Below are positions 22,161 through 28,512 of a DNA stretch of 28,512 bases, piece after piece. Each line of letters begins with the position of its first letter. The first letter of the stretch is position 1. Source of the DNA: Candidatus Peribacteraceae bacterium. GTDB lineage: Bacteria; Patescibacteriota; Gracilibacteria; Peribacterales; Peribacteraceae. The translations under genes and the position numbers were made by a program. The stretch covers positions 1-28,512 of the forward strand of contig JAGOUB010000002.1 of assembly GCA_018061525.1 (NCBI GenBank). The letters run 5' to 3'. The notes beneath the pieces were generated by a model that was given only the letters and a program-made list of their open reading frames with translations, had not been told where the DNA came from and did not search any database.

Positions 22161-22568
22161 ATGTCCTTCACCCACCTGACGGTCCTCGGTACGGTCGCCT
22201 CGGCATTGGCGATGTGGTTCCTCGGTGCGCTCTGGTATTCCCCCGTCGCCTTCGGTCCGGCCTGGATGAAGAGCGTCGGCCTCTCCAAGGAAAAGCTCAC
22301 GGCCAACGCCCAGAACGCGATGTGGGAAGGCGCGGTCGCCTCATTTGTGCAGGCGGTGGCGCTCGGCGTGCTGCTCTCGCTCTTCCACCCCTCCTCGCTG
22401 CAGGAGGCACTCGAAATCTGCCTGGCCGCCTGGGTGGCCCTACAGCTGCCTATCTGGCTCCACCAGCGCATCTACGAACAGCGCCCGTTGGAGCTGCTGC
22501 TCATCAGCGGCGGCTACGGCTTGGTTTCGATCCTACTGGCCGGTGTGATCGTACAGCTCGCCGCCTGA
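22161..22568 (+). CDS. DUF1761 family membrane protein
   Basis: A 135-aa integral-membrane protein with four predicted helices. The family signature is near the N-terminus: FLGALWYSPVAFGPAWMKSV at about 20-40. The helices are about 7-26, 57-78, 85-97 and 112-134, with short loops. Function of the family is unknown. The ATG follows the pyrimidine tract CCCCTCCCTCTCC without an SD. Its stop lies 1 nt from the end of the convergent ABC permease gene. It shares a divergent promoter region with the DUF305 lipoprotein, which may indicate joint regulation. Confidence 0.82.
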   Translation: MSFTHLTVLGTVASALAMWFLGALWYSPVAFGPAWMKSVGLSKEKLTANAQNAMWEGAVASFVQAVALGVLLSLFHPSSLQEALEICLAAWVALQLPIWLHQRIYEQRPLELLLISGGYGLVSILLAGVIVQLAA

Positions 22569-22569
22569 A

Positions 22570-23784
22570 TCACTCGTAGCGCAGCGCTTCCATCGGACTC
22601 AACATTGCCGCCCGACGCGCCGGGTACAGGCCGAAGATGAGGCCGGTGCCGATCGCCATGGCCGCGGCGATGAGGATGGCTGACGGCGAGAGGATGAACG
22701 GGAACGGACCGAGGAACTTCTCGGCCAGCTTGGCCATCATCCAGCCGAGGCCCGCGCCACCGACGATGCCGATGGCGCCGCCGCTGAGCGTGAGCGAGAC
22801 GGCCTCGAACAGGAACTGCCGCATGATATCGCGGCGCATAGCGCCCACGGCCTTGCGCAGGCCGATCTCGCGCGTCCGCTCGGTAACGGTCACGAGCATG
22901 ATGTTCATAATGCCGATGCCGCCGACGACGAGGGAGATGCCGGCCACGAGGGCCAAGAAGATGGTCAGGCCGAGGGTCACGGTGCCGATCACGCTCGTCG
23001 CCTGTTCGGCGCTGCGGACGATGAAGTCGTCCTTGTCCGGGTCGTTCTCGTCGTTCTTGATGCGGTGTTGCTGGCGCAGGAGTGCCGTCACGTCCTGGGT
23101 CACCAGGTCGGTGTCGCCGATGCCCTTGAACATCATGTACGTCAGGTGCTTCTGGCCGGTCTGAGCGCGGGCCGTGGAGAACGGCACGAAGGCCGAGGAG
23201 TCCATCTGCGAGAGCAGGGCCGAGCCGGTGGTCTTGAGCACGCCCACGACGGTGAAGGAATTCTCGCCCACGGTCACGCGCTTGCCGACGGGTTCACTGT
23301 TGCCAAAGAGGTCCTCGGCCGTCTTGGAGCCGATCACCACCGAGGCGCGCGCGCCGTTCTCGTCGGTCTGGTCGAGCATGCGGCCGTGGTCGAGCTTGAG
23401 GGCATAGTTATCGGCCATCAGCGGGTAGGCGCCGAACGTGAAGGGCTTCACTTCCTCTTTCCCGTAGCTCATGGGCTGCGAGAGGATGATGACGGGTGTG
23501 CCCTGCTCGACGGTGGAAAGCTGCGAGACGGCCTCGAAGTCGTCGAAGGTGAGGCTTGTCAGGTCACCTCCGAACTTCTCCAGGCCCTGGGGCATGATCT
23601 CCACGGTGTTGGTGCCGATGCTCTCCACCTGGCTGATGATGTAGTTCTGGAAACTGGCGCCCATCGAGACCATCAGCACTACAGAGCCCACGCCGATCAT
23701 GATGCCGAGCGTGGTCAGCAGCGACCGTGTCACGTTGGCCGTGATGCCTTTAAGCGCGGTGGCGAGCGTGTCTTGGAGCAGCAT
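22570..23784 (-). CDS. ABC transporter permease, MacB/FtsX family (second of two)
   Basis: A 404-aa membrane subunit of a MacB-type mechanotransmission ABC transporter. Topology is one N-terminal helix (LLTTLGIMIGVGSVVLMVSMG, about 22-42), an extracytoplasmic MacB-PCD domain of about 220 residues, then three helices: about 280-305 (ISLVVGGIGIMNIMLVTVTE) and two more near the C-terminus. TERTREIGLRKAVGAMRRDI is the typical coupling region contacting the ATPase. The last residues SPMEALRYE match the other permease. It overlaps that permease's stop by one base (TAATG). The separate ATPase is two genes upstream, so the transporter is likely a heterodimer of the two permeases. Confidence 0.93.
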   Translation of the reverse strand: MLLQDTLATALKGITANVTRSLLTTLGIMIGVGSVVLMVSMGASFQNYIISQVESIGTNTVEIMPQGLEKFGGDLTSLTFDDFEAVSQLSTVEQGTPVIILSQPMSYGKEEVKPFTFGAYPLMADNYALKLDHGRMLDQTDENGARASVVIGSKTAEDLFGNSEPVGKRVTVGENSFTVVGVLKTTGSALLSQMDSSAFVPFSTARAQTGQKHLTYMMFKGIGDTDLVTQDVTALLRQQHRIKNDENDPDKDDFIVRSAEQATSVIGTVTLGLTIFLALVAGISLVVGGIGIMNIMLVTVTERTREIGLRKAVGAMRRDIMRQFLFEAVSLTLSGGAIGIVGGAGLGWMMAKLAEKFLGPFPFILSPSAILIAAAMAIGTGLIFGLYPARRAAMLSPMEALRYE

Positions 23785-25010
23785 TATTCGTAGCGGAGGG
23801 CCTCCATGGGCGGCAGGGCGGCGGCGCGGCGGGCGGGCGACAGGCCAAACACGAGGCCCGTCAGGCCGGCCATGAAGAGCGCAGCCACGATGGAAGTGAT
23901 GGAGATGGCGAACTGGTAGGTATCGAGCAGGGGGCGCACGATCAGCGAGATGAACCAGGCGCCGCCCACACCCAGCACAATGCCGATGACACCTCCGATG
24001 AACGTGAGGAGCACGGCCTCGATCAGGAATTGGCGGAGGATGTCCTTACTGAGGGCGCCGAGGGCCTTGCGCAGGCCGATCTCGCGCGTCCGCTCGGTGA
24101 CGGTCACGAGCATGATGTTCATGATGCCGATGCCGCCGACAACGAGGGAGATGGCGGCGATGGTGGTGACGAACATCGTCAGGCCCAGCGAGACGCCGCT
24201 CAGGATCTCCTGCGCTTGGGCCGAGTTGCGAACGGTGAAGTCGTCCTTCTTGGGATCGTCCTTGGGGTTCTCGATGCTGTGGCGGCGGCGCAGCAGGTCC
24301 TTCACGTCGGCGAAGGCGGTATCGAAATCGGTGACGGCCTCCATGGTGACGTAGTTCACGAAACGCTGGCCGGTCTGCGTGCGGGCGACGGTGAACGGCA
24401 CGTAGACGCGGTCGTCAGCGTTCTGGAAGAACTGGCTGCCAAGAGCGGAAGCCACGCCCACCACGGTGTAGCTGGCGTCGCCGATCTTGATACGGCGGCC
24501 GATGGGGTCCTGGCCGGCAAAGAGCTTCTCCTGGGCATCGGGACCGAGCACGGCCACGGCCTTGGCGCCCTCCACCTCGGCACGATCGAAGAGGCGGCCC
24601 TCCGCGGCGGTGAGCGACGAGTTGCCGAAGGCCTCGGGGTAGACGCCGAGCACCTGCGCGCCCGAGGTCTGGCGCTCGTAGGTAATAGATTTTCCGATGA
24701 GGATGGTGGGCGAGACGTTGGTGACGGTCGGCAGGCGGCGGATCTGCTCGATGTCCTCGAGCGTCAGACTGTCGAAGCCGGCCATCACGCCATTGGGGCC
24801 ACCCTCGTCGTTACCCGGGAAGATAATCATGCTCTGCGGGCCCAAGCTGCTGATCTGGCTGAGGATGACGCCCTGCATGCTGGCGCCAATGGCGCTCATG
24901 AGCACGACGGCGCCCACACCAATGATGATGCCGAGCATCGTCAACGCCGAACGGGTGGGGTCGATCGTCACGCCCTTCCTGGCCGATTGGAGGGTATCGG
25001 AAAGGCGCAT
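23784..25010 (-). CDS. ABC transporter permease, MacB/FtsX family (first of two)
   Basis: A 408-aa paralog of the following permease with the same topology: helix LTMLGIIIGVGAVVLMSAIG near 20-40, a large extracytoplasmic domain, and three C-terminal helices. The coupling segment is TERTREIGLRKALGALSKDI, and it ends PPMEALRYE. A frame extends to 25070, but the ATG at 25010 (MRLSDTLQSARKG) gives the family N-terminus and follows the ATPase stop by 4 nt. The two permeases differ mainly in the external domain, suggesting an asymmetric pair arising by tandem duplication. Together with the HlyD-like protein and ATPase they resemble the YknXYZ / MacAB layout used for efflux of drugs or peptides. Confidence 0.93.
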   Translation of the reverse strand: MRLSDTLQSARKGVTIDPTRSALTMLGIIIGVGAVVLMSAIGASMQGVILSQISSLGPQSMIIFPGNDEGGPNGVMAGFDSLTLEDIEQIRRLPTVTNVSPTILIGKSITYERQTSGAQVLGVYPEAFGNSSLTAAEGRLFDRAEVEGAKAVAVLGPDAQEKLFAGQDPIGRRIKIGDASYTVVGVASALGSQFFQNADDRVYVPFTVARTQTGQRFVNYVTMEAVTDFDTAFADVKDLLRRRHSIENPKDDPKKDDFTVRNSAQAQEILSGVSLGLTMFVTTIAAISLVVGGIGIMNIMLVTVTERTREIGLRKALGALSKDILRQFLIEAVLLTFIGGVIGIVLGVGGAWFISLIVRPLLDTYQFAISITSIVAALFMAGLTGLVFGLSPARRAAALPPMEALRYE

Positions 25011-25014
25011 GAGG

Positions 25015-25752
25015 TTACTTGAGGTTCTGGATGTTGGTGGCAAACAGGCGATCGAATTCGCGGATGTCATCGGCGATACGGCCGTCCTTCACTTGCAAGA
25101 TGCGCTCGGCGTGCTGGGCCGTGAGCATCTCGTGCGTGACGAGGATGATGGTGTGGCCGGCGGCGTGCAGCGCCTGCAAGGCCTCCATGACGGCGCGGCC
25201 GGAGACAGAGTCGAGGTTGCCCGTCGGCTCGTCGGCGAAGATAACCTCAGGATCGGTGACGAGGGCGCGGGCAATAGCCACGCGCTGCTTTTGGCCGCCA
25301 GAAAGCTGGCTGCTCAGGTAATCGGCGCGCTCGGTGAGGCCCACCTTGGCGATGGCGCGCAGCGTGCGCTCCTCGCGCTCGGCGACCGGGATGGTGGGGT
25401 GGTAGAGCAGCGGCAGCATCACGTTCTCGCGGACGGTGGTGCGCGGCAGCAGGTTGAAGGCCTGGAAGACGAAGCTCACGCGCGTGGCGCGGATGCGGGC
25501 CAGCGCATCGTCATCCATGCTCTCGGTCGGCTGGCCGTTGAAGAGGTACTCGCCGCCGGTGTGCCCGTCGAGGAAGCCCAGGATGTGCATGAGCGTCGAC
25601 TTTCCCGAGCCCGAGGGGCCCATGATGGCGACGAACTCGCCTTTGCGGATGGAGAGCGAGAGATCGAACAGCACCGGGGACACGACTCCGTCGTTGACGT
25701 AGGACTTGCTCAGGCCGCGGATTTCGATGAGGGGGGCGTCGGGGTTGGGCAT
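25015..25752 (-). CDS. ABC transporter ATPase (MacB/LolD/YknY type)
   Basis: A 245-aa nucleotide-binding subunit that powers the two permeases. All motifs are intact: Walker A GPSGSGKST, Q-loop VFQAFNLLP, signature LSGGQKQRVAIARAL, Walker B VIFADEPTGNLD, and H-loop VTHE. The AFNLLPRTTVRENV stretch is typical of the MacB/LolD subfamily, which drives substrate extrusion from the outer face without transport through the membrane core. The ATG at 25752 follows the C/T-rich leader AATAATCCCTCCCGCC and begins 12 nt after the HlyD-like stop. It is in the MarR operon. Confidence 0.95.
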   Translation of the reverse strand: MPNPDAPLIEIRGLSKSYVNDGVVSPVLFDLSLSIRKGEFVAIMGPSGSGKSTLMHILGFLDGHTGGEYLFNGQPTESMDDDALARIRATRVSFVFQAFNLLPRTTVRENVMLPLLYHPTIPVAEREERTLRAIAKVGLTERADYLSSQLSGGQKQRVAIARALVTDPEVIFADEPTGNLDSVSGRAVMEALQALHAAGHTIILVTHEMLTAQHAERILQVKDGRIADDIREFDRLFATNIQNLK

Positions 25753-25763
25753 GGCGGGAGGGA

Positions 25764-27530
25764 TTATTTCTTCTCGAGGACGATGACGGTCTCGCCGTCC
25801 TGCAGGCCGGTCATAACTTCGATCTCGCCGTCGGCGCCGTCGATGCCCACGGTGACCGTGCGCTCCTCGGTGGTGCCGTCGGGCTTCTGCACGCGGACGT
25901 AGTCGGTGCCGTCGGCGCGCTCGAGCACAGCGCGGCGCGGGACGGTGAGTACCTGGCTGCGCTCTGCGATGACGATCTCGGTGTCGCCGGTCATGCCGAT
26001 CTTGAACGTGTCGTGGCGGTAGACGAAGTCGAGCTTCACGCGGTACTTCGAGACGCCGTCTTTATCGGTGGCGCCGGGGTCGATCTCGGAGACGCCGAGC
26101 TTAAACTTGGTGCCCGGGAACGCGTCGAGAACGATGGCGCCGGTCTGGGCCAACTGCACGCGCGGGATGTCGATCTCGGAGACGAACATCTCGATGCGCA
26201 GCGGACTGTCGCCAAGCATAGTGACGGCCGGACCTACGGGCAGGGCCTCGCCGGCCTTGATGTTCACCTGGGTGATGATGCCGGCCACCGGCGCGGTCAA
26301 CACGGTGTTGGCGGCCGTGGCGGAGGAGCGGGCGACGTCGGCGGAAGCCTGGCGGACGCGGGCCTCGGCGGCGGCGATGTCGGCCTGGCGGGCGGGCGCC
26401 TGCTTGCTCAGCAACTGTGCTTCGGAGATGCGGACCGATGACTCGTACGTGAGAATGTCGGCGTTGGCGCGGCTGCGCGTACCCTCGGCGGCAGTGATGG
26501 CGTTCTGCTCGGCCTGGATCTGGGTGTCATAGCTGGCCGAGGCGTCCTGCAGGGCCTTCACGCTGGTGTCGAAGGTGGTCTGCACGCCCTGGACCGTGCT
26601 GCGCAGGGCCGAGATGGAGGCCTTATCGGCCTCGCGGTCGGAGGCGGTGTAGGTGGAGAGTTCAGGCAGGGAGCTAACCAGGTTGTAGGCCTGCGTCAGC
26701 ACCGTCGAGGTCTGGACGACGGCCGAACGGGCGGTCTGGAAGGCGTCGAGTGCAGCGCGGTAGTCGCCAGTGGCGCTGCTGGTGGCAGCGATGGCCGAGC
26801 TGATGGCGGAGCCGGCGCGCAGGCGGGCGGAACGGACATCGGCCTCGCCGTCGGGCTCGGAGCGCGTCAGGGCGTCGGAGAGCTTGATGGATGAGAAGAT
26901 ATCGTCGAGCTCGCCCAGGGACGAGTCGGCCTTCAGGAGCTGCTCGGCGATGGTGCTCTGCGCCAGGCTCACCTGGCCGCTAAGGCTGACGGAGGCCTGG
27001 GTCTCGAGCGTTTCAAGCTTCTGCTTGCTGGCGGCGAGGTTGTTCTCGGCAGTAGTGAGCGTGGCCTTGGCGGCCTCGAGCGAGGCCTTCTTGTTCTCCA
27101 GATCAGCCTTGGAGACGGCGATGTCCTCGGGGCGCGTGCCCTCCTGCAGGGCCTTGAGCTGCGCCTTGGCGTAGTCGAGGTTAGCCACCTGCGAGGCGAC
27201 GCCGGCGTAGAGGTCGGCGTTGCGGAGCGTGGCGATCACCTGGCCGGCGTTCACGCGGTCGCCCTCCTTGCGCTGGACGCTGGCGACGATGCCGGAGGTC
27301 GGGAACTGCAGGGCGAGGTCGCGCTCGGAGACGACGGTACCGACGGCTTCGACGAGCTGGACGATGTCTTTGCGCTCGGCCACAGCTGTGACGAGCTCGG
27401 GAGCGGCCGGGCGGGTGAGGCCCCAGACGGCCAGGACCACCAGGGCCACCGGCAGGACGATGAAGATCGTACGCCAGGGGTGGCGGCGGGCGGCGCCGGG
27501 AAGGTTCTTGAGCGAAGAGAGGATGGACAT
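25764..27530 (-). CDS. HlyD/MacA-like membrane fusion protein with long coiled coil
   Basis: Periplasmic-adaptor-type subunit of the ABC system. The 588-aa protein has one N-terminal membrane helix (IFIVLPVALVVLAVWGL, about 22-38). A first lipoyl half follows (VEAVGTVVSERDLALQFPTSG, RKEGDRVNAGQVIATL). A very long helical region runs from about 95 to 400 (ADLENKKASLEAAKATLTTA and onward). The second lipoyl half (VLTAPVAGIITQVNIKAGEA) and beta-barrel domains (RIEMFVSEIDIPRVQ, GMTGDTEIVI) end the protein. Typical MacA proteins are about 370-400 aa; the extra length is in the coiled coil. The start follows the C/T-rich CCTCTCTCGCT and lies 13 nt after the marR stop. Confidence 0.92.
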   Translation of the reverse strand: MSILSSLKNLPGAARRHPWRTIFIVLPVALVVLAVWGLTRPAAPELVTAVAERKDIVQLVEAVGTVVSERDLALQFPTSGIVASVQRKEGDRVNAGQVIATLRNADLYAGVASQVANLDYAKAQLKALQEGTRPEDIAVSKADLENKKASLEAAKATLTTAENNLAASKQKLETLETQASVSLSGQVSLAQSTIAEQLLKADSSLGELDDIFSSIKLSDALTRSEPDGEADVRSARLRAGSAISSAIAATSSATGDYRAALDAFQTARSAVVQTSTVLTQAYNLVSSLPELSTYTASDREADKASISALRSTVQGVQTTFDTSVKALQDASASYDTQIQAEQNAITAAEGTRSRANADILTYESSVRISEAQLLSKQAPARQADIAAAEARVRQASADVARSSATAANTVLTAPVAGIITQVNIKAGEALPVGPAVTMLGDSPLRIEMFVSEIDIPRVQLAQTGAIVLDAFPGTKFKLGVSEIDPGATDKDGVSKYRVKLDFVYRHDTFKIGMTGDTEIVIAERSQVLTVPRRAVLERADGTDYVRVQKPDGTTEERTVTVGIDGADGEIEVMTGLQDGETVIVLEKK

Positions 27531-27543
27531 AGCGAGAGAGGAA

Positions 27544-27969
27544 TTAGGAGGAAGAGCGGGTGGCGGAGATCATCTGGCGGAGGATGCGCAGCAGTTGGAG
27601 CTGGTCTTCCGGGGAGATGGAGGCGTGGACGGAGCGGATCATCTCGCGGTGGGCGAGCATTTGCTCCTGGAAGGCGGCCTTGCCCGCCTCTGTCAGATGA
27701 AGACGTACGAGCTTGCGATTCTTGTCATCGGCTTTGCGGATGACCCAGCCCAGGTCCACCAACTTGCCGGCGAACGAAGTGGCCGAGGGCGACGTCACGT
27801 CGAGAGCCTCGGCGAACAGTGTCATGGTCAAGCCGTCGTTCTCGGCGATGAGGCCGAGAGCGCGCATCTGGAGCCAGTTGCCGTCCTTTTTCTCGGCGCA
27901 GCGGCGGTGCATCTGCCGGCCGAATTCGAAGACGGCGTCGATGAGCTGGTCGGAGGTCTGTTGAATCAT
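27544..27969 (-). CDS. MarR-family transcriptional regulator, first gene of the efflux operon
   Basis: A 141-aa winged-helix repressor. The N-terminal dimerisation helix (SDQLIDAVFEFGRQMHRRC) is followed by the DNA-binding domain: LRALGLIAENDG-type helix, recognition region LDVTSPSATSFAGKLVDLGW, the wing VIRKADDKNRKLVRLHLTEAG, and C-terminal dimerisation helices. The gene is first in the operon upstream of the HlyD-like protein, ATPase and two permeases. A perfect inverted repeat overlaps its promoter, so autorepression and ligand-induced release are likely. The leader is about 22 nt without an SD. The inducing ligand is unknown. Confidence 0.92.
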   Translation of the reverse strand: MIQQTSDQLIDAVFEFGRQMHRRCAEKKDGNWLQMRALGLIAENDGLTMTLFAEALDVTSPSATSFAGKLVDLGWVIRKADDKNRKLVRLHLTEAGKAAFQEQMLAHREMIRSVHASISPEDQLQLLRILRQMISATRSSS

Positions 27970-27984
27970 GTGACGACGTAATAC

Positions 27985-27997
27985 TTAGGTTACCTAA
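27985..27997. promoter_or_regulatory. Probable MarR operator
   Basis: TTAGGT and ACCTAA form a perfect 6+1+6 inverted repeat. It lies between the -10 box and the start codon, where bound MarR would block transcription. Confidence 0.7.
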
Positions 27998-28027
27998 ATA
28001 ATACATCATTATATGATCATGAGTCAA
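27998..28027 (-). promoter_or_regulatory. Promoter of the MarR-efflux operon
   Basis: On the minus strand, TTGACT (-35), 18-nt spacer and TATTAT (-10). A second AT-rich box (TATAAT, 28008-28013) lies within the spacer. The region is unusually AT-rich for this window. Confidence 0.55.
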
Positions 28028-28043
28028 TTCACACGACCAGGAA

Positions 28044-28512
28044 TCACGCCAGTTTCATGACGGCGATGCCGATATTGTCCCGCTTGGCTCCGGGCAATTT
28101 CGAGAGGGTAACCGCCTGATTCGACAGCCATTGAGCGGCTTCTTTGGCACCGAACGGGCGACCGGCCTTTTTCTCCTCGCGTTCGACGCGGAGCAACTCG
28201 CGAACGATTGGGACATATCCAGCGTTGTCCCCTAAACCGTCCGTGGAAAGGAGCACCCACGAACCCGAGCGGGCAGGCTCCTCGAACTTCTCCGTGCGGA
28301 AGCCGTGAACGCCGTGCGTGTTGATGTACGTCGTCACGATGTGATTGCAGGCTGCTTCACCGCGGTCGCGAATCAATCGCTCATATTCCTCCAAAATCTC
28401 GGCTTCATTCTTGGACAGGGGGTGCTGCGACGCCTTCTTTTTCAAGCGCTGAACGGTCGACGTGACATTGTCCTCGCCGGTCATCTGCAGATGCTTGTCC
28501 TCGGGATGGAAC
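28044..28512 (-). CDS. Probable PP2C-type protein phosphatase, C-terminal fragment
   Basis: About 155 residues are visible; the frame is open at the right edge, so the N-terminus is outside the window. The segment SWVLLSTDGLGDN resembles the DG(x)xD metal motif near the C-terminus of PP2C/SpoIIE-type phosphatases. The end, AKRDNIGIAVMKL, resembles the terminal DNxTxxxV strand. Between them is a helical stretch with EAAQWLSNQAVTLS. Earlier residues (KKKASQHPLSKNEAEILEEY, ACNHIVTTYINTH) fit the helical and strand parts of the fold less clearly. A methionine at 28484 could be taken as the start, but upstream codons are open and the family N-terminal motifs are missing. It lies 17 bp from the MarR promoter's -35 box. 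Confidence 0.55.
   Translation of the reverse strand, partial: FHPEDKHLQMTGEDNVTSTVQRLKKKASQHPLSKNEAEILEEYERLIRDRGEAACNHIVTTYINTHGVHGFRTEKFEEPARSGSWVLLSTDGLGDNAGYVPIVRELLRVEREEKKAGRPFGAKEAAQWLSNQAVTLSKLPGAKRDNIGIAVMKLA

Overview
The window comes from a high-GC bacterium whose genes are dense and often overlap by a base or two. The envelope looks single-membraned: there is a sortase, a putative lipid-carrier kinase, a lipoprotein, and Ser- or Pro-rich surface proteins with C-terminal membrane anchors. A dockerin gene next to a cohesin-like gene, and tails of the type TG/SG plus helix plus RR, are compatible with a Patescibacteria (CPR) lineage. That placement is inference; no rRNA or ribosomal marker is present.

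Layout, left to right. 1-1820 (-): groES-groEL, with groEL running off the left edge. 2.1-4.6 kb (+): mnmA and a sortase. 4.6-6.2 kb (+): tRNA-Leu(UAA), a 41-aa membrane protein, a DagK-family kinase and an EamA transporter. 6.3-10.1 kb (+): a DM13-domain protein and a 1031-aa CarB-like protein that has lost catalytic residues in both ATP-grasp halves. 10.1-12.1 kb: greA with an acidic N-terminal extension and a coiled-coil partner (+), facing holA (-). 12.2-14.8 kb (+): a surface cluster of dockerin, cohesin/FnIII and cupredoxin-like proteins. 14.86-17.63 kb: a csrA island with csrA, a membrane-anchored cupin (-), a structured small-RNA candidate and an unrecognised 443-aa protein. 17.6-19.9 kb: an M24 peptidase, a second cupin paralogous to the first, and an HNH-type protein (-). 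19.97-22.6 kb: tRNA-Tyr(GUA) (-), an 84-aa membrane protein, a dGTPase-like HD protein, a DUF305 lipoprotein (-) and a DUF1761 protein. 22.57-27.97 kb (-): one operon of a MarR regulator, an HlyD-like adaptor, an ABC ATPase and two permeases. 28.04 kb to the right edge (-): the C-terminal part of a probable PP2C-type phosphatase.

Two global signals stand out. First, about ten genes have a sigma70-like promoter whose -10 box ends only 6-8 nt before the start codon, which predicts leaderless mRNAs. Genes that do have a leader, or are internal to an operon, tend to carry a C/T-rich tract before the start instead of a Shine-Dalgarno (SD) sequence. Second, the csrA island breaks this rule. Its three genes have purine SD sequences, and its terminators have U-tracts. 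The csrA SD lies in the loop of a perfect hairpin shaped like a CsrA site. A divergent promoter-to-terminator unit encodes a nested, GGA-containing RNA of about 145 nt. The island could be a compact Csr regulatory system, acquired from an SD-using relative or native to this one; an assembly join must also be excluded.
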